A stretch of DNA of 64,000 nt from Silurus meridionalis. Its lineage: Eukaryota > Chordata > Actinopteri > Siluriformes > Siluridae. The translations under genes were made by a program, and so were the position numbers. The stretch is taken from positions 8,962,990 through 9,026,989 of the forward strand of contig NC_060892.1 of assembly GCF_014805685.1 (NCBI RefSeq). The letters run 5' to 3'. Within the stretch, counting starts at the first letter, position 1. Every line of letters begins with the position of its first letter. This document shows, in pieces, positions 38,132-50,660 of the stretch. Under the pieces are notes generated by a model. It saw only the letters and a list, made by a program, of their open reading frames with translations. It had not been told where the DNA came from and made no database searches.

Positions 38132-39191
38132 TAGAAATGTACGAGATGTGTTTTATTTTTATATATATCGCTTACAATAATCTCAATTGTTTTAACGAAG
38201 CATGATTTGATATTGAGTACATCACAAAACCCAGACCAAACACACCTACAGATTGCACGCATTCATTACCTAATGATTTATAGTAGATCAGACTCGTGCG
38301 GATTTAGAATGTGTTCGGTGACTGCGTAACTCGGTCTAATAATATGCACTTGGAATGATCACAAAATTCCATGATTTTGTTGGCTGAAAAAAAAAATTTA
38401 CATTTAATCAATAGACAAAAAGTGCAATTCTTTTATCAAAAAATCAGCTCTTATGATATAACTTTTATATTATATTATATAAAATGCTAATTTATTTTAC
38501 CCAGTAATTGTCCTTCAACTGTCAAAATCTCAGTCAATTAGAATAATACATCTAAGAATACGATTTGAGAGAGCGAGAGACAGAGAGCGAGAGAAATACG
38601 ACAGCGTGAGTATGAGGAAATAAAAAGTGCCGGGACAACCGTTAATGAAAAATGAACGGACGCTCGGTCTGTCTTCCATCCCTGAACCAGTGAGATCCTG
38701 TTACACGTATCATACGGCGTGACACTCGCAAACATCTGTAATTGTGTTTTGATTTGTTCGGGTAACAGGTTGTGCCTGGTTTCGTTCCTCTGTCTCTTTA
38801 CTAAACAGGGTTTTTCAGGCATGCATTTATCATATTTTTGCCGTTTTAGGTGCTGATATAAACGTGTTGTCTTCCCACAAGAAGTATTAACGTTCATTTT
38901 GCATATCTTGCACAGTACCTCTTTTTGCACAATGTCTGTGATCCTAAAAGCGAAAATATCGACAAAGTTGGTGACCACAAACTCACAGGCACTAGTAAAA
39001 ATCTATTTAAACTTAGTGGAAAAATTTTCTCTCTGTCACTGATGTGAACTGAACACAACATACTATGAAGAATATAAAACATTTTTTAGGACTCAGCTGT
39101 ACATGGTAGTCCTTAGAGTACTAGCACAATAACTTGTCTATCATTAGCGCTAAAAATGTATAAAATAAATATTATGAATATCGCACACCCA
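38132..39191 (-). mobile_element. hAT element with BED-finger transposase remnant, 1.06 kb
   Basis: The minus strand begins tgggtgtgcgatattcat (39191) and the other end is tagaaatgtacgagat (38132). The flanks GTCACCAG (38124-38131) and GTCAATAG (39192-39199) agree at 6 of 8 positions, as for an aged hAT duplication. Inside is the open frame 38538-38978 (minus). It reads AFRITDIVQKEVLCKICKMN, with a C-x2-C pair, then TTRLYQHLKRQKYDKC and LPEQIKTQLQMFASVTPYD. This is the order BED zinc finger then FASVTPYD found in ZBED-like hAT transposases. The second His of the finger is replaced and the catalytic domain is deleted. Confidence 0.78.
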
Positions 39192-39427
39192 GTCAATAGT
39201 TTCACTTTTTGTATCAAAATCAAACTACCAGGTTTATGACATTATCTGATCTTTTTTGCTTTCATTTACACCCTTAAATTAAACAGAGATTCATGCTACA
39301 GCACATTAAATCCTTCAGTTGGTTTATTTTATACACGTAAATCTGAGAAAACCTTAGATGTCTGTATAAATAAAAAAAATGTAAATAAAATGAAAATTGT
39401 ATAAAAAAAAAAAAAACTTTTACTCTA

Positions 39428-39656
39428 CAGCAGGCCACTCAAGATCTTCCACTTTCACCCATAAAACCATATGCTTATGCATTATACATCATTGTTATGC
39501 TTGAACAGGTTTGGGTCTCCTACAAAAAAAAATAAATAAAATACACAAAAACGTCCTACTGCATCCAAAACAATTAAATGCCTGTAACTGTTAACAATTT
39601 GAGGAAGAAGCACATATGACTGGAAAAGACAGATGTCCCAATACTTTTGTTAATAT
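39428..39656 (-). mobile_element. miniature Tc1 element, copy G (partial)
   Basis: ggccactcaagatcttccac, ttgttatgcttgaacaggtt, and a right end gatgtcccaatacttttgtt match the last half of the reverse family sequence. Confidence 0.7.
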
Positions 39657-40264
39657 ATTGCACAAACCAGCCTTGTCCTGGTCTCTGTGCTGTTACATGA
39701 AAATAATGCACACTGGAGGAAAAATGATAAGCTGAATTTAGTAACGAACAACAAAATGTACTGCTGAACTGTTTATAGTTAGATTTAAATGTTAATGTTG
39801 TGGAACATCCAAGAGACAAGTTAGTTCGCGTTTTCTTCTGTCGTAGTTCCGCTCGGCAGAATCGGAACACTTTATTATTCCCGAAGGGAAACTGTTCTAA
39901 AGAGCATATCCCTCTCTCCTACCATTCCTCAAAAATCTAAATGCGGCTCATCATCTCACCAGGAAATTGGAAAACAAAATTCCTGTCCTGGAGACTTGTT
40001 CCAAAGTACTCAAAGCCAAGACTCTTTCCGTATTTATTAAATAAACAAAAACATCACCATCAGATAAACTATCATACCTTGCTCTTTGATAAACCTTTAA
40101 TACGAATATTAATTTTGCATTATGACGCGCGTCTGCAGTAGGTCCCTGCGTACGCGTTCCTATAGAAACTACCAGAACATGCATGTCAATATAAACTTTA
40201 TATATTCAAGTTACAGCCTGAACTGCCTGTCTGAGGTGTGTGTTAACATGAAAAATAATCAGTT

Positions 40265-40480
40265 CAGTTCAGGTGCTTGTTCAGTCGCTTGTCATTTCAA
40301 GACTGGACGACTGAAACTTGTTGCTAGTAGCTCTGCTTACAAGCACGATTTGACATCTGCAACTGATCCAGAATGCAGCTACATGACTTTCCAACCGTAC
40401 TCAAGTCTCTAACATTACCACGTTGCACCCATCCCTCCACTGGCTTCCTGTGCTCTATTGGCTATGGCTAGTCCTGAGCT
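40265..40480 (+). mobile_element. L2-type LINE fragment, highly degenerate
   Basis: Translation shows LVQSLVISRLDD, then SATDPECSYMTFQP, and in another frame a piece like RCTHPSTGFLC, corresponding to the L2 blocks VISRLDYCN, LQLIQNAAAR and LHWLPV. Many substitutions are present. Confidence 0.5.
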
Positions 40481-40686
40481 CTATTCCAAACAGCACCTTT
40501 ACGATGAACTGCTCGCCCAAAGTCACTGTCTGTCCTAGGTAAACGCTCAAATCCTAAGCATCGACTATCCAAATCTAGCATAAAGCCATTCCAGAGGACT
40601 TGAAGCGATTATTTGAGTCAAGGACCAAATCCATAGTCTTGAACTGGGATGTTCATCCATCAAACATGGGTGTGACAACCAGATAC

Positions 40687-41429
40687 TAGAGTTGTAACGG
40701 TACACAAAATACATGGTTTGGGATGAATCACTGTTCGGGTTGAATTTTAGTACCGTTAGAGGAAAGAAGTGCAAAACATTAAATTGCTTGTCTTTTTTTA
40801 TTAACGCAGTTTATTAACATTTGTGAACAACAGTTTGTATTTTTTAAAGAAAGTGTCTGCTTGCTAAAATAATATATAAAGCAAAATTTTGCAAAAAAGA
40901 AAAGGAAAAAAAATATACACAAATAAAAGAATAAATCAAATGAAGGCAAAATTTAATTAATTAAAAAAAAAATTAATTAAAAATGTAATTAAATAGTTAA
41001 CATTTGTTAAACTCTATTTGTTTAATTCAATTGTGTATACAACTGTTGCACTTATTTTCAGAATACTTCATTCTTACCATCCTTCACTCGTTCGTTCCTT
41101 CGATATGCAGAATTGTCAGGATTTTCTCCTTTTAAGAGAATTTCTTGAAGCTGGACATAAACGCTAAAGAATTCGTTAAAAATAGAAGTGCAGGCACAAA
41201 ACAAAATCCGAGTTTTACAATGCAGCGCAAATCGTATTTCCGGTTGTATGATACCAACTAAAAAAAGTGACACCGCGCGTGTGGGCCGTTACTTGATACG
41301 TTCCATGTGGGAACTCAGATTTTAAATATGTTCCACATGTAAAAAATAAAAAATTAAAATTAAAAAAAAGGATTGCATGTGCACCAAACCGAAATCCCTG
41401 TACCAAAACGGCGCGCTGTTACACCACAA
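40687..41429 (+). mobile_element. hAT-like non-autonomous element, 743 bp, with perfect 8-bp duplication
   Basis: The ends TAGAGTTGTAACGGTACA (40687) and inverse TTGTGGTGTAACAGCGCG (41429) form imperfect inverted repeats. The flanks are identical: CCAGATAC at 40679-40686 and 41430-41437. No coding content. An inverted relative lies at 44930-45605 and a shorter one at 53036-53347. Confidence 0.85.
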
Positions 41430-41886
41430 CCAGATACCCAGATATTTCAGGAAACGGCATCAATGCTGCAGCAAAATGTACACAAGTCTACAGAAATTCA
41501 GTTTACAATTAGACACCAGCTTCCAAAGTGACTGGTGCTCCTGCACAGTTTTATGAACTCAATAATCAGTGATTATTTCCCTGCTGATAAGAGAACACTG
41601 ATCAGTCAAGTGACGAGATGATGACGACGACGAGAAGCCCTCAGGTCGTGAGACAGAGACTGATGCGTGATGCTGATAATCGCTTTGTGAACACGTGCTT
41701 CATTGTACAATTTAATACATAGTTAATGCTGTGAATTGGTTCTTTTATTAAAGAAGAGGTAGGAGTTCAGGACAATTAGTTTATACTCATTCCAACTAAT
41801 ATGCTGAAGTTTCTGATGTAAATATAAACCTCTGTTCATCTGAAACCATCTACATGATCAGATTTCAAACATTTATTACATAAGTG

Positions 41887-42090
41887 TAGGGCTGCAGCTA
41901 CCGATTATTTTAGTAATCGAATATTCTGACGATTATCCCATCGATTAATCGGGTAAGAAGCACTTTCTTTAATTAAAAGCAATACTAAATCTACGATAGA
42001 AAATAAAGACGGGTCTCTTAAGTCGTTCGTTTCCTTTTTTCTTTTTTAAATAAACATTGCTGCAATTGCATTAAAATCTGTGAAAACTTG
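41887..42090 (+). mobile_element. hAT-like GGGCTGCAGC element, one end
   Basis: tagggctgcagctaccgatt and tattttagtaatcgaatatt match the left end at 36228. The opposite end was not found. Confidence 0.5.
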
Positions 42091-43823
42091 GGGAAATATT
42101 TTAAGTAGCGCCAAGTGATCTCCGAGCAGAAGTAGGGCCTGAGGATGGATCAGGAGAAGGTATCAGGATGACTTGTATACAGTTCTACTGTCCTGTCCAG
42201 TTGTTTAGTTTCTCTTCTTTGTACTATGCTACTGGATTGTTCAGTGTTACCCCATGGTCCTGAGGAACATCACTTTCAAACATCAGTTCAGTCCATTAAA
42301 TACAGAGAAAACAACCACTTAACAAGACCAAACTACAGTGTTCAATCAGTTTACACATGATGTTTGTTCATACAGCATGACTATTAGAAATGTCTCCAGG
42401 TTTTTTTTATTATACAAATATGAAACTAAATGTGTTGATTCATTTTTTCTAAAACCATCAGCACTAAACTTGGATTAACTTGATTAAAAACCTTTTTCGA
42501 AAGTATCAACAGAATTAAAAGTTTCTCAAAGAGGTAGAATTAATACATTTTGGGGAATTTAACTGATAAATATTTGTGTGTTGATCCCAGCAAATATTAC
42601 AATGTAAAATACGTTTTGTTTCAACATCAAGATATATTTCATGTAATTTGTTGTTTAAAGCAATGATCGCATTTATATTTAGTGTGTGCATTTAATGTTG
42701 GTGATCTCTGATCTGTGGAAGGTATAAAGCATTTTACTGGTTTTATGAATAATGCTTTTTCTTAAATGTATTGTTCCAGGGAACAGACAAATGAGAAGTC
42801 TCTAAGGCTTCCTTTACGATCGGTGGAGGGACGTCGGCGGCATGTGCCACTTTTATTATTTACACCTGATAAAAAGTCTATCTGCTGCTTTTACAGAACT
42901 GTATGTCGAATTTTACTCTAGAATCTCTATAAGCTCCGATTTACAATCCACAATCAGTCAGCGCTCTAGACGCCGTTCCTGCTGGCAACGACCTGATGGC
43001 ATGCTGTGTTATTACATGTCAAAGTAATAAAAGAACGAATAGCCATTTTAAGAGGATGACCCTCGACCTCAAGACATCCGTACAGAGTTACTTTGTGTGT
43101 AAACACCGATTTACTACGTTGAGTCGAACTCGTAAAGCGGCAGCACTCGTATGTTTACCGCGCCACAGTTTGGATTGTGTTGATCTGAGCAGATTAAGGG
43201 GCGACAGGACTGAAAGCATTCTCATAAAACAGTGACTCGGGGGCTTGTAAAAAGGAAAATTAACTGACGCAAGAGGAAACGCAGAAAGACACAGGGCGCG
43301 ATAAACCCGCTGCGAACACTCGCATTGTCTCACTGGATATTTTCGATTTCGGCCATGTGATACGGCTTGATTCCTGAAACCGGTATGTACAAAAAATAAA
43401 AAGACAGACGGGTTTCTCCAGAGCCTGGAAGCGAGTTGGGGGCAGATCGGTTCTGTTCTTACTGCTTCGATAAGCCGTGGAAATCTTAACTAAAAGCGAG
43501 AGCTGAAGGAAGACCGTGTTAATTTCGTGCCGGTGCCTGGAGAATTTACCCGAAAATTTGATGTACTGCATCTGGCCAGTGTGTCTGACCCTGACTACAC
43601 AGAAGGGACCGGACGTCTGAACGCGCTACCAAGCAGACGATTTCAATTACTAAAACATCATTGTCGAGCTCTGTTTTGTAAACAAGACTCGAAACATTAG
43701 GGACACTTTGGGCTGTTATTACACACAGCTCTGTAATAACTCCATTAATGTTATGTTTCCACATTCAAAAACATTTTTTGGGGAAAGGGCAGAAAAAAAA
43801 AACAGGAAAACACGAAAGCAAAC
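42091..43823. other. intron 1 sequence, nothing recognised
   Basis: 42780-43760 is richer in CpG than its surroundings and has several short open frames on both strands (up to about 100 codons). None shows a known protein pattern or splice-consistent structure. Confidence 0.4.
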
Positions 43824-43920
43824 AACAGTACACGTATTCGTACTAACACTTTTCAGGACAGGGCTTTCGGTTCGGTACCCATGTGTACCGAATGTAATCC
43901 TTTTTATGTGTGGAACATAA
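43824..43920 (+). mobile_element. hAT-like fragment (GTACACGTATTCGTA end)
   Basis: acaacagtacacgtattcgt then ttcggttcggtacccatgtg and taccgaatg resemble one end of the family seen at 16405. The other end was not seen. Confidence 0.35.
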
Positions 43921-43952
43921 TTTTATATTATAAAATATATTTAAATAATTTA

Positions 43953-43953
<1 letters not shown>

Positions 43954-44020
<67 letters not shown>
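43954..44020. repeat. (CA)n microsatellite
   Basis: About 33 CA units abutting the left end of a Tc1 element. Confidence 0.96.
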
Positions 44021-44928
<908 letters not shown>

Positions 44929-44929
44929 T

Positions 44930-45605
44930 AAAACCACCGTCACTGTGGATCCTCGCCCCATACCGAAAATGAGATTTATATTGCACATGCATGAAAACAC
45001 TGAAGAACCCGTAGCGCTGGCACTGTGGATTATTTAGCCTTTTATGTCCAGCTTCAAGAAATTCTTTCAAAAAGGTGAAAATCCAGACAATTCCACATAT
45101 AGATATCAAGGGAGTGAAAGAATGAAGGATGGAAAGAATGAAGACATTTGTTAAAGTATACTAAAATAAGAACAGTTAAGCAGATCATACGTTTCAAAAA
45201 TGTATCTGACACACACACACACACACACACACGTATTACTCAAATGGGGTCTAACTAAAGTAAACTGCTTTATTTTTCCATTTATATAATAAACTTAATT
45301 TGTGCCAATTTAATTAATTACTCAACTAAATCAATAAAATATAAAAGTGTATTGCATTCATTTGAATGTCTATTGTAAAGGTTTATATTTTATAAATTAT
45401 TTAACCAAGCAGGCATTTAATTTAAAATGGTTTAAAAATCTGTTCAAATGTTGATCACAAGTGTTAATAATAATCGGCTTTAAAAAAAAAAAAAAAAAAG
45501 CAATTTTATGGTTTTCATACTTTTCTTCCCCCAACTGTACTGAAATTGAACCAAACCGCGACTTGAACCGTACTGAACCATGAGTTGTATACCATTACAA
45601 CCCTA
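44930..45605 (-). mobile_element. hAT-like non-autonomous element, second copy, inverted
   Basis: On the minus strand it starts tagggttgtaatggtatac (45605) and follows the copy at 40687 through ggttcagtacggttcaagtc, and on the plus strand tttatgtccagcttcaagaa and attctttcaaaaaggtgaa. The outer part of its other end appears lost near 44930. A small CA tract is at 45209-45232. Confidence 0.65.
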
Positions 45606-46327
45606 TACGATTTATTTACATACAGGCATTTTCAAGCTGTTACCTTGGAAACTAACTAAACAGTGCATTAAAGGATTTCATGGGCATCTGGGAAGTTTTC
45701 CGTTTACTGGGCCATTACTATTCATTCAAAACTTGAAAGCACCAGCTACCCGAATACACAATGTTCAGATTAAGAATACAACACACAGCGGGTCATTTGA
45801 AACTCGGAAGGGTGCCGGGAGAAACCCTGCCCTAGTGCACACACATACACCCATCATTTAGCATTACAATGTGTTAAGAGAAAGGGGGCTAACACACGCT
45901 GTTGCCCACATGAGCTCAGTTGCTGCGAGTCGGCGTGTTAATGAGAGCAGATCGTGAACTAAGATTAGCAGAGATGCGCGCTCTCATACTAATTACTGCA
46001 CAGAGAGAGACACCTGCAGGGCTGACAGGTGCCACGGCATCGACACGGCCACAGGTGGGAGAGAAGAAAAGCGGGAAGGGGGAAACAGGAAGTTGCTCGA
46101 CGAAAAGCTGCTAGATCCGGCTCAAGTATGAAAGATGGACCGTATTAACGTGTGAGTGATTGTAAATTAACACTACACATGACTGCACACAAGCACAAAT
46201 CATCCTGTCAGACTGGCAACCCTGAGCAGTGCGATCTATTTATTTATTTAATTTCCCTAAACTTAAAAAAAAAAAAGGACAAAACTCTCATTTAGTGCAA
46301 ATTCACATTCTCCACTTTAAAACACTA
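45606..46327. other. intron 1 sequence, nothing recognised
   Basis: No exon or known repeat was identified. Confidence 0.4.
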
Positions 46328-46530
46328 GTTTTTTAGTCAATCAATTAATCGAGTAATCGGATAAGAACTATTTTTTCTTCATTACAAAACCGTGCTAAAT
46401 ATACATGAAAAAATACGACTTTTTTTTTTTAAATTAACAAGTAAACTGCTTCCTTTTTAGGAAAATGTATATTTTTATTGCTAAAATTGCAATCTGTGAA
46501 AACATTTTGCATTTGTGCATTTAATTGCCC
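46328..46530 (+). mobile_element. hAT-like GGGCTGCAGC family, internal fragment
   Basis: ttttttagtcaatcaattaa with tcgagtaatcggataag and, further on, attgcaatctgtgaaaac match the 36228 and 41887 copies. The terminal bases are missing. Confidence 0.45.
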
Positions 46531-46581
46531 TGTACACAAACCCAGCGTCATGAATTTCTTGTTGACATGGGTTGAAGTGAA

Positions 46582-46750
46582 GACCCCAGGCCCCCTCATC
46601 CTACTTCATTACTTGCCTTTACCAACACGCTTGTGGCTGAAATCTCCACAGACACACTCCAAAATCTAATGAACATCTTTCTGGAAGAGTGGAAGTCATT
46701 TTAGGAGCAAATGGGAACTAAATGTGCACATGCAAATCTTACGGTCACGC
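46582..46750 (+). mobile_element. miniature Tc1 element, copy H (partial)
   Basis: ccaggccccctcatcctact, acacgcttgtggctgaaat, cactccaaaatctaatg and gcaaatgggaactaaatgtg match the second half of copy A. It is followed by a TA microsatellite. Confidence 0.7.
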
Positions 46751-46793
46751 ACCATAAACTTTCTCTTATTAGTGAAAATATGATTATATATAT

Positions 46794-46798
<5 letters not shown>

Positions 46799-46878
<80 letters not shown>
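46799..46878. repeat. (AT)n microsatellite
   Basis: About 40 AT units. Confidence 0.96.
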
Positions 46879-46882
<4 letters not shown>

Positions 46883-47639
46883 TTGAAAACACTGCACAAG
46901 GTACCCAGAGCACAGGATCGAACCTTCAAGCTGTGAGACGACAGTGCTGTCCACTGTGCCACCCTAAATCCTTCCAAATGACCATATTTACTAAATATAT
47001 TGACACTCAAATGAGACCCAGATTATTAACCATTCAATAGGTGTCATGGGATTGATTGGAACTGTGCAAATTCCCTTTTCCTTCAGGCTTTGTGTAGCTG
47101 ATTAAGCAAAGAGCTCAAACTCATGAGGCGATTCATACCTGTAAACCTTCAGCGATTAAACCCTGCTCGCGCCGCAATCCCGAACACTGCGCCAGGATAA
47201 AGGAGGAAACCCAGCGTGGGGGCGGATTAACATGCAGGAATGAATGCGCATGGCCCAGCGAACAGGCGCGCAACTCCCGAGTCGTCGAATGAAGCACTCT
47301 AAAATAGAACGACGGATGATAAAAGCTCAGAAATCCCTCACTAGAGGATGCAAGATCGAGTCGCAAATAGAACCTGGTCTGACCTGAGCCGAACTAAACA
47401 AGGAAAAGAAAAGAAAAAAAAAAAAAAAAAAAAAAGGCCGTTCAATTCGGTAAACACGCTTCGACGATCCATTTTCAAACTTTGCTGCAAGGTTTCAGAA
47501 GCAAGAAACTGAAGGTAACTCGAGGTAACTGCTGATTTATTGTTTAGGAATAATCGCTGAAAAGGTAACGGGAACGCGGAACAGGTGTAAAAGCCGTTAT
47601 CTGATGCCTGTGTTGTTCAAGATGGCAATGAGGCGAAAC
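46879..47639. other. intron 1 sequence, nothing recognised
   Basis: Contains a poly(A) run at about 47415-47434. No exon or known repeat was identified. Confidence 0.4.
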
Positions 47640-48025
47640 TCTTTAGCTGACTTTAACACTCCTTTGGGTGAATGAGCACAACTCTCCACATAACTTTCTT
47701 TCAGCTTTTCCCCATTAGGGGTCACCACAGCGGATCCTCCGCATGTTTGATTTGGCACGTTTTTATGCTGGATACCTTTCCTAACGCAACCATTTATCCG
47801 GGCTTGGGACCGGCACTGAGAGTGGCTGGGGGTTGGTTCCCTGACCGGGGATCGAACCCGGGCTGCAGCGATGAGAGCGCCGCATCCTAACCACTAGACC
47901 ACCAGGGAACATGAGCACAAATCTCCACATCCCACTCCAAAATCAAGTGGAAGATCTTTCCAGAAGAGTGGAGGTTATTAGCAAATAAGGACTAAATATG
48001 GAAGGGCGTTCAAGCAGCACATACA
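47640..48025 (+). mobile_element. miniature Tc1 element, copy I, split by a SINE
   Basis: The left part, 47640-47691 (gctgactttaacactccttt, gggtgaatgagcacaa), and the right part, 47911-48025 (gagcacaaatctccacatcc, cactccaaaatcaagtgg, aagagtggaggttatt, ggactaaatatgg), form one family copy after removing the SINE and one duplication. Confidence 0.8.
47692..47910 (-). mobile_element. tRNA-Glu-derived SINE with RTE tail, with ~20-bp target duplication
   Basis: The minus strand runs from the tRNA-Glu-like head (GTGGTCTAGTGGTTAGGAT near 47885-47903, box B GGGTTCGATCCCCGG) to the tail CCGCTGTGGTGACCCCTAAT and a GAAA-rich end. Direct repeats flank it: 47672-47691 and 47911-47930 agree at 19 of 20 positions (atgagcacaa, then C or A, then tctccacat). 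This is a typical LINE-driven insertion. Confidence 0.92.
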
Positions 48026-48499
48026 AAGCTTATTTTCTTCTCACTGAACAGCAGTTTTATGAAAAGTTGGGTTTTGACATCAGACAGGCAGTAAATGCAA
48101 ATCGGGTGTACAGCATAAGTTCTCCGTGACATACCAAATATTTCACAGTGTCTCGAATTTGTCTTCAGAAAGCATTTTGGATGGCATCATGCGAGGAGAC
48201 GAGTTTCCAAAAAGTAAATCATATCCCAAACACACAAAGCCTACCGCACTGCAAGAAGTTACTCTGAAGTAACTTGTTTGAACTGCTAATGTTTTAAACA
48301 CCCACAAACCAGACAACTAAATCTCTGTGCCAACAACTTTAGTTCTTCTTGCTATCAGTCTGTATGCCTTACACGCTCTTAAAATTCACAATACTCCAAA
48401 CTCGGAGAAAGCCATTAAAGAAACAGAGACTTGTCATTCCTGTGACCTTGACCATATTTGGTTTTTATGTACATGCCCTTAACCGGAGCGAAATACATT

Positions 48500-48645
48500 A
48501 ATTTATACACCTGAGCATTTAAGAGTTAAGGGTCTTTCCCAGGGCCCCAGGAGCAGCAGCTTGGTGCCACTGGGATTCGAACTCTCATCCTTTCAATCAG
48601 AAGTCCAACATCCTAACAACTGAACTGCCACAACCCACTATCAGC
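48500..48645 (-). repeat. tRNA-derived SINE, diverged
   Basis: The minus strand shows gttcagttgttagg, a box B-like gagttcgaatcccagtgg, then ggggccctgggaaagaccct. This is the same class as 54751 and 32030. Confidence 0.6.
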
Positions 48646-49734
48646 TAGTGATACTGATAAATCCACAGAAATCCTCTACTTTCGATGAGAGCTGAAGGAA
48701 AGTGACACGAGTGCCATCAGTAGACTCAAACTTCACCGCAAGGAGGAGTGTTTAATGCCCTTAAAGTATCAAATTTATGCTCCATTATATGTTTGCACAA
48801 GTCTTGGAAAGTAGTGTGAAAACATCTCATTTAGCTGCAGAACACATTTCATGGGTTACAGTCTTTAACTGTCTTTTCTTTTAATGTGGTGTCCTTTATA
48901 TGGAGTACAGTGTCCCTGTATTATATCTTCACATTTTGTATTTCTCAACAGGAGTACTTAATCACATTTTTTTCACTGCATGCTAGGTCTATTTAACTTG
49001 ATGGCTCAGTGATAATAGTCTCCTTCAAATATTTAAAGCACAAGCAGCATGCCACTGCTCCCTAATCCTCAAACTGAATTATTTTCATAGAACGCCATGG
49101 TCTGGGGTTTCTTATTTCTATAATTTGAAGTTTAGAGTTGAAACAATTTATATATAAAAAAAAATAAAAAAAGATTAGATTGAAAAAGATTCACTGAAAC
49201 GTAATGTGAACAAAGAGCTCTAAAGACGGTTAAAATGCCCGTGTTTCTCTGCGTCATTCCCTGACATGAGAGCTGAGGGACACCGTTAAATAAAAACCTC
49301 TGAAGAGAACTTAAGCATCATAACACTGTTGTGTAACTGTGTAATGTGTGTTAATTGGTGCAATACGAAATTAGAGTGATATTAACCAACGCAAAGTGAA
49401 GATGATTCCTTTTTGGGTATTAAGAAACTATACAGCCTATTCAAAAGAAAGACTAGATCACGTGACAAGAGTGCACTCTGTGTATTTAAACTCCATTGGT
49501 GGTGCAGATTGGACTTGCATGCATTACTAATAGAATGTGCATATTGCACTTTTTAACGCTGCACATTTTTGCATTTACACCAGGTAAAATTAAGGGGACA
49601 AAAATGCATGTCCCTAAGAAACTACAGTAGGATGTGCAAAATGTGTGCAAAAAAGCATCATGTCAGCGCTCACTGCTGCTGCTGCGTGTAATCAAGTCGG
49701 CTTCTGTCACACCCCCATCAAAATATTATTTATA
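48646..49734. other. intron 1 sequence, nothing recognised
   Basis: No exon or known repeat was identified. Confidence 0.4.
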
Positions 49735-50660
49735 TATAAAATATTTTCCAGGAATTTTCCAAACTGGAAAATTTCCATGGGAGTTAAAGAGAATATATAG
49801 GAATTAACAGGAATCTATGAAAATTGCTGGTTAGCCTATAACAGGGAACTTGAATGTAATCTTGCTGGATAATCTTGGATATAACAACCAAACTGAATAC
49901 AATCTTAATTCCTACCCTGTACATTCATCAATCACACTACAGATAGCACACTGCATGGCTACTGAGGTCGTAACCCCTACATGCACTGTGCTTTCCTCCA
50001 TAACACTGATCATTTCTTGAATCCTGCACAAAAATAAGGTCAAACAAATGACTATTTTGGCAAGTGTTCATGCAAATGACAAATATTACATGCATTAAAG
50101 TTAAAAAAATTCCTTGTGCGATGTGTAAGCTAGTCAAAGGCAACATTTTATCTGTATTAGTTTGCATGCAGATCAGCTAATTATTTATGCATTTATGTAC
50201 ATTTATGTATATGATATAGGACTATATATATAGGATTAGAACTGAGTATTAGAGGAACCTCTCACGTAGGTCATTTCGGAGACAAGGTGAGGGAGGTGAG
50301 ATTGGGATGGTTTGGACATGTGCAAAAGAGGGACATGGGGTATATCAGTAGGAGAATGCTGAGGATGGAGCCACTAGGAAGGAGAAAAACAGGAAGGCCA
50401 AGGAGGAGGTTTATGGATGTGGTGAAGGAAGACATGCAGGTAGTTGGGTTGAAAGAAGCAGATGTAGAGGACAGGGGGATATGAAGACGGATGATCCGCT
50501 GTGGCCACCCCTAATGGGAGCAGCCGAAGTAAAAAGAAAGATTATGGTTTATATAAATGTTTTTCAAATTTCCTATTCATTCATAATAAATTTCTATAAA
50601 TTCCTGGAAGCTTCTAACTTGGAATATTTCCATAAGTCCAAAGATAAAGTTCCTCAGCAA
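49735..50660. mobile_element. GGAATTTTCC-type DNA element, interrupted by an RTE LINE
   Basis: The left side, ttttccaggaattttccaaa with ctggaaaatttccatggga (49742-49780), and the right side, ttcctggaagcttctaactt with ggaatatttccataag (50600-50637), are mirror-like ends of a teleost miniature element full of 'gaattttcc' motifs. The LINE at 50243-50535 lies between them. Ends are approximate; hAT is likely. Confidence 0.5.
50243..50535 (+). mobile_element. RTE-type LINE 3' end (5'-truncated)
   Basis: The frame reads RGTSHVGHFGDKVREVRLGW, FGHVQKRDMGYISRRMLRME and GRRKTGRPRRRFMDVVKEDM. This is the familiar C-terminus of RTE-like ORF2 (WFGHVQRRD...RGRPKRRFMDVVKEDM), ending in a stop at about 50480. 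The tail that follows, gatccgctgtggccacccct with aatgggagcagccgaag, is the tail of the tRNA-Glu SINEs at 2195 and 47692. It is truncated at a short TA-rich stretch (50220-50237). Confidence 0.88.

Noticed and set aside
42780..43760. CpG-richer interval with short open frames on both strands, considered as a hidden gene or transposon
   Set aside because: No protein pattern, paired splice sites or terminal repeats could be found.
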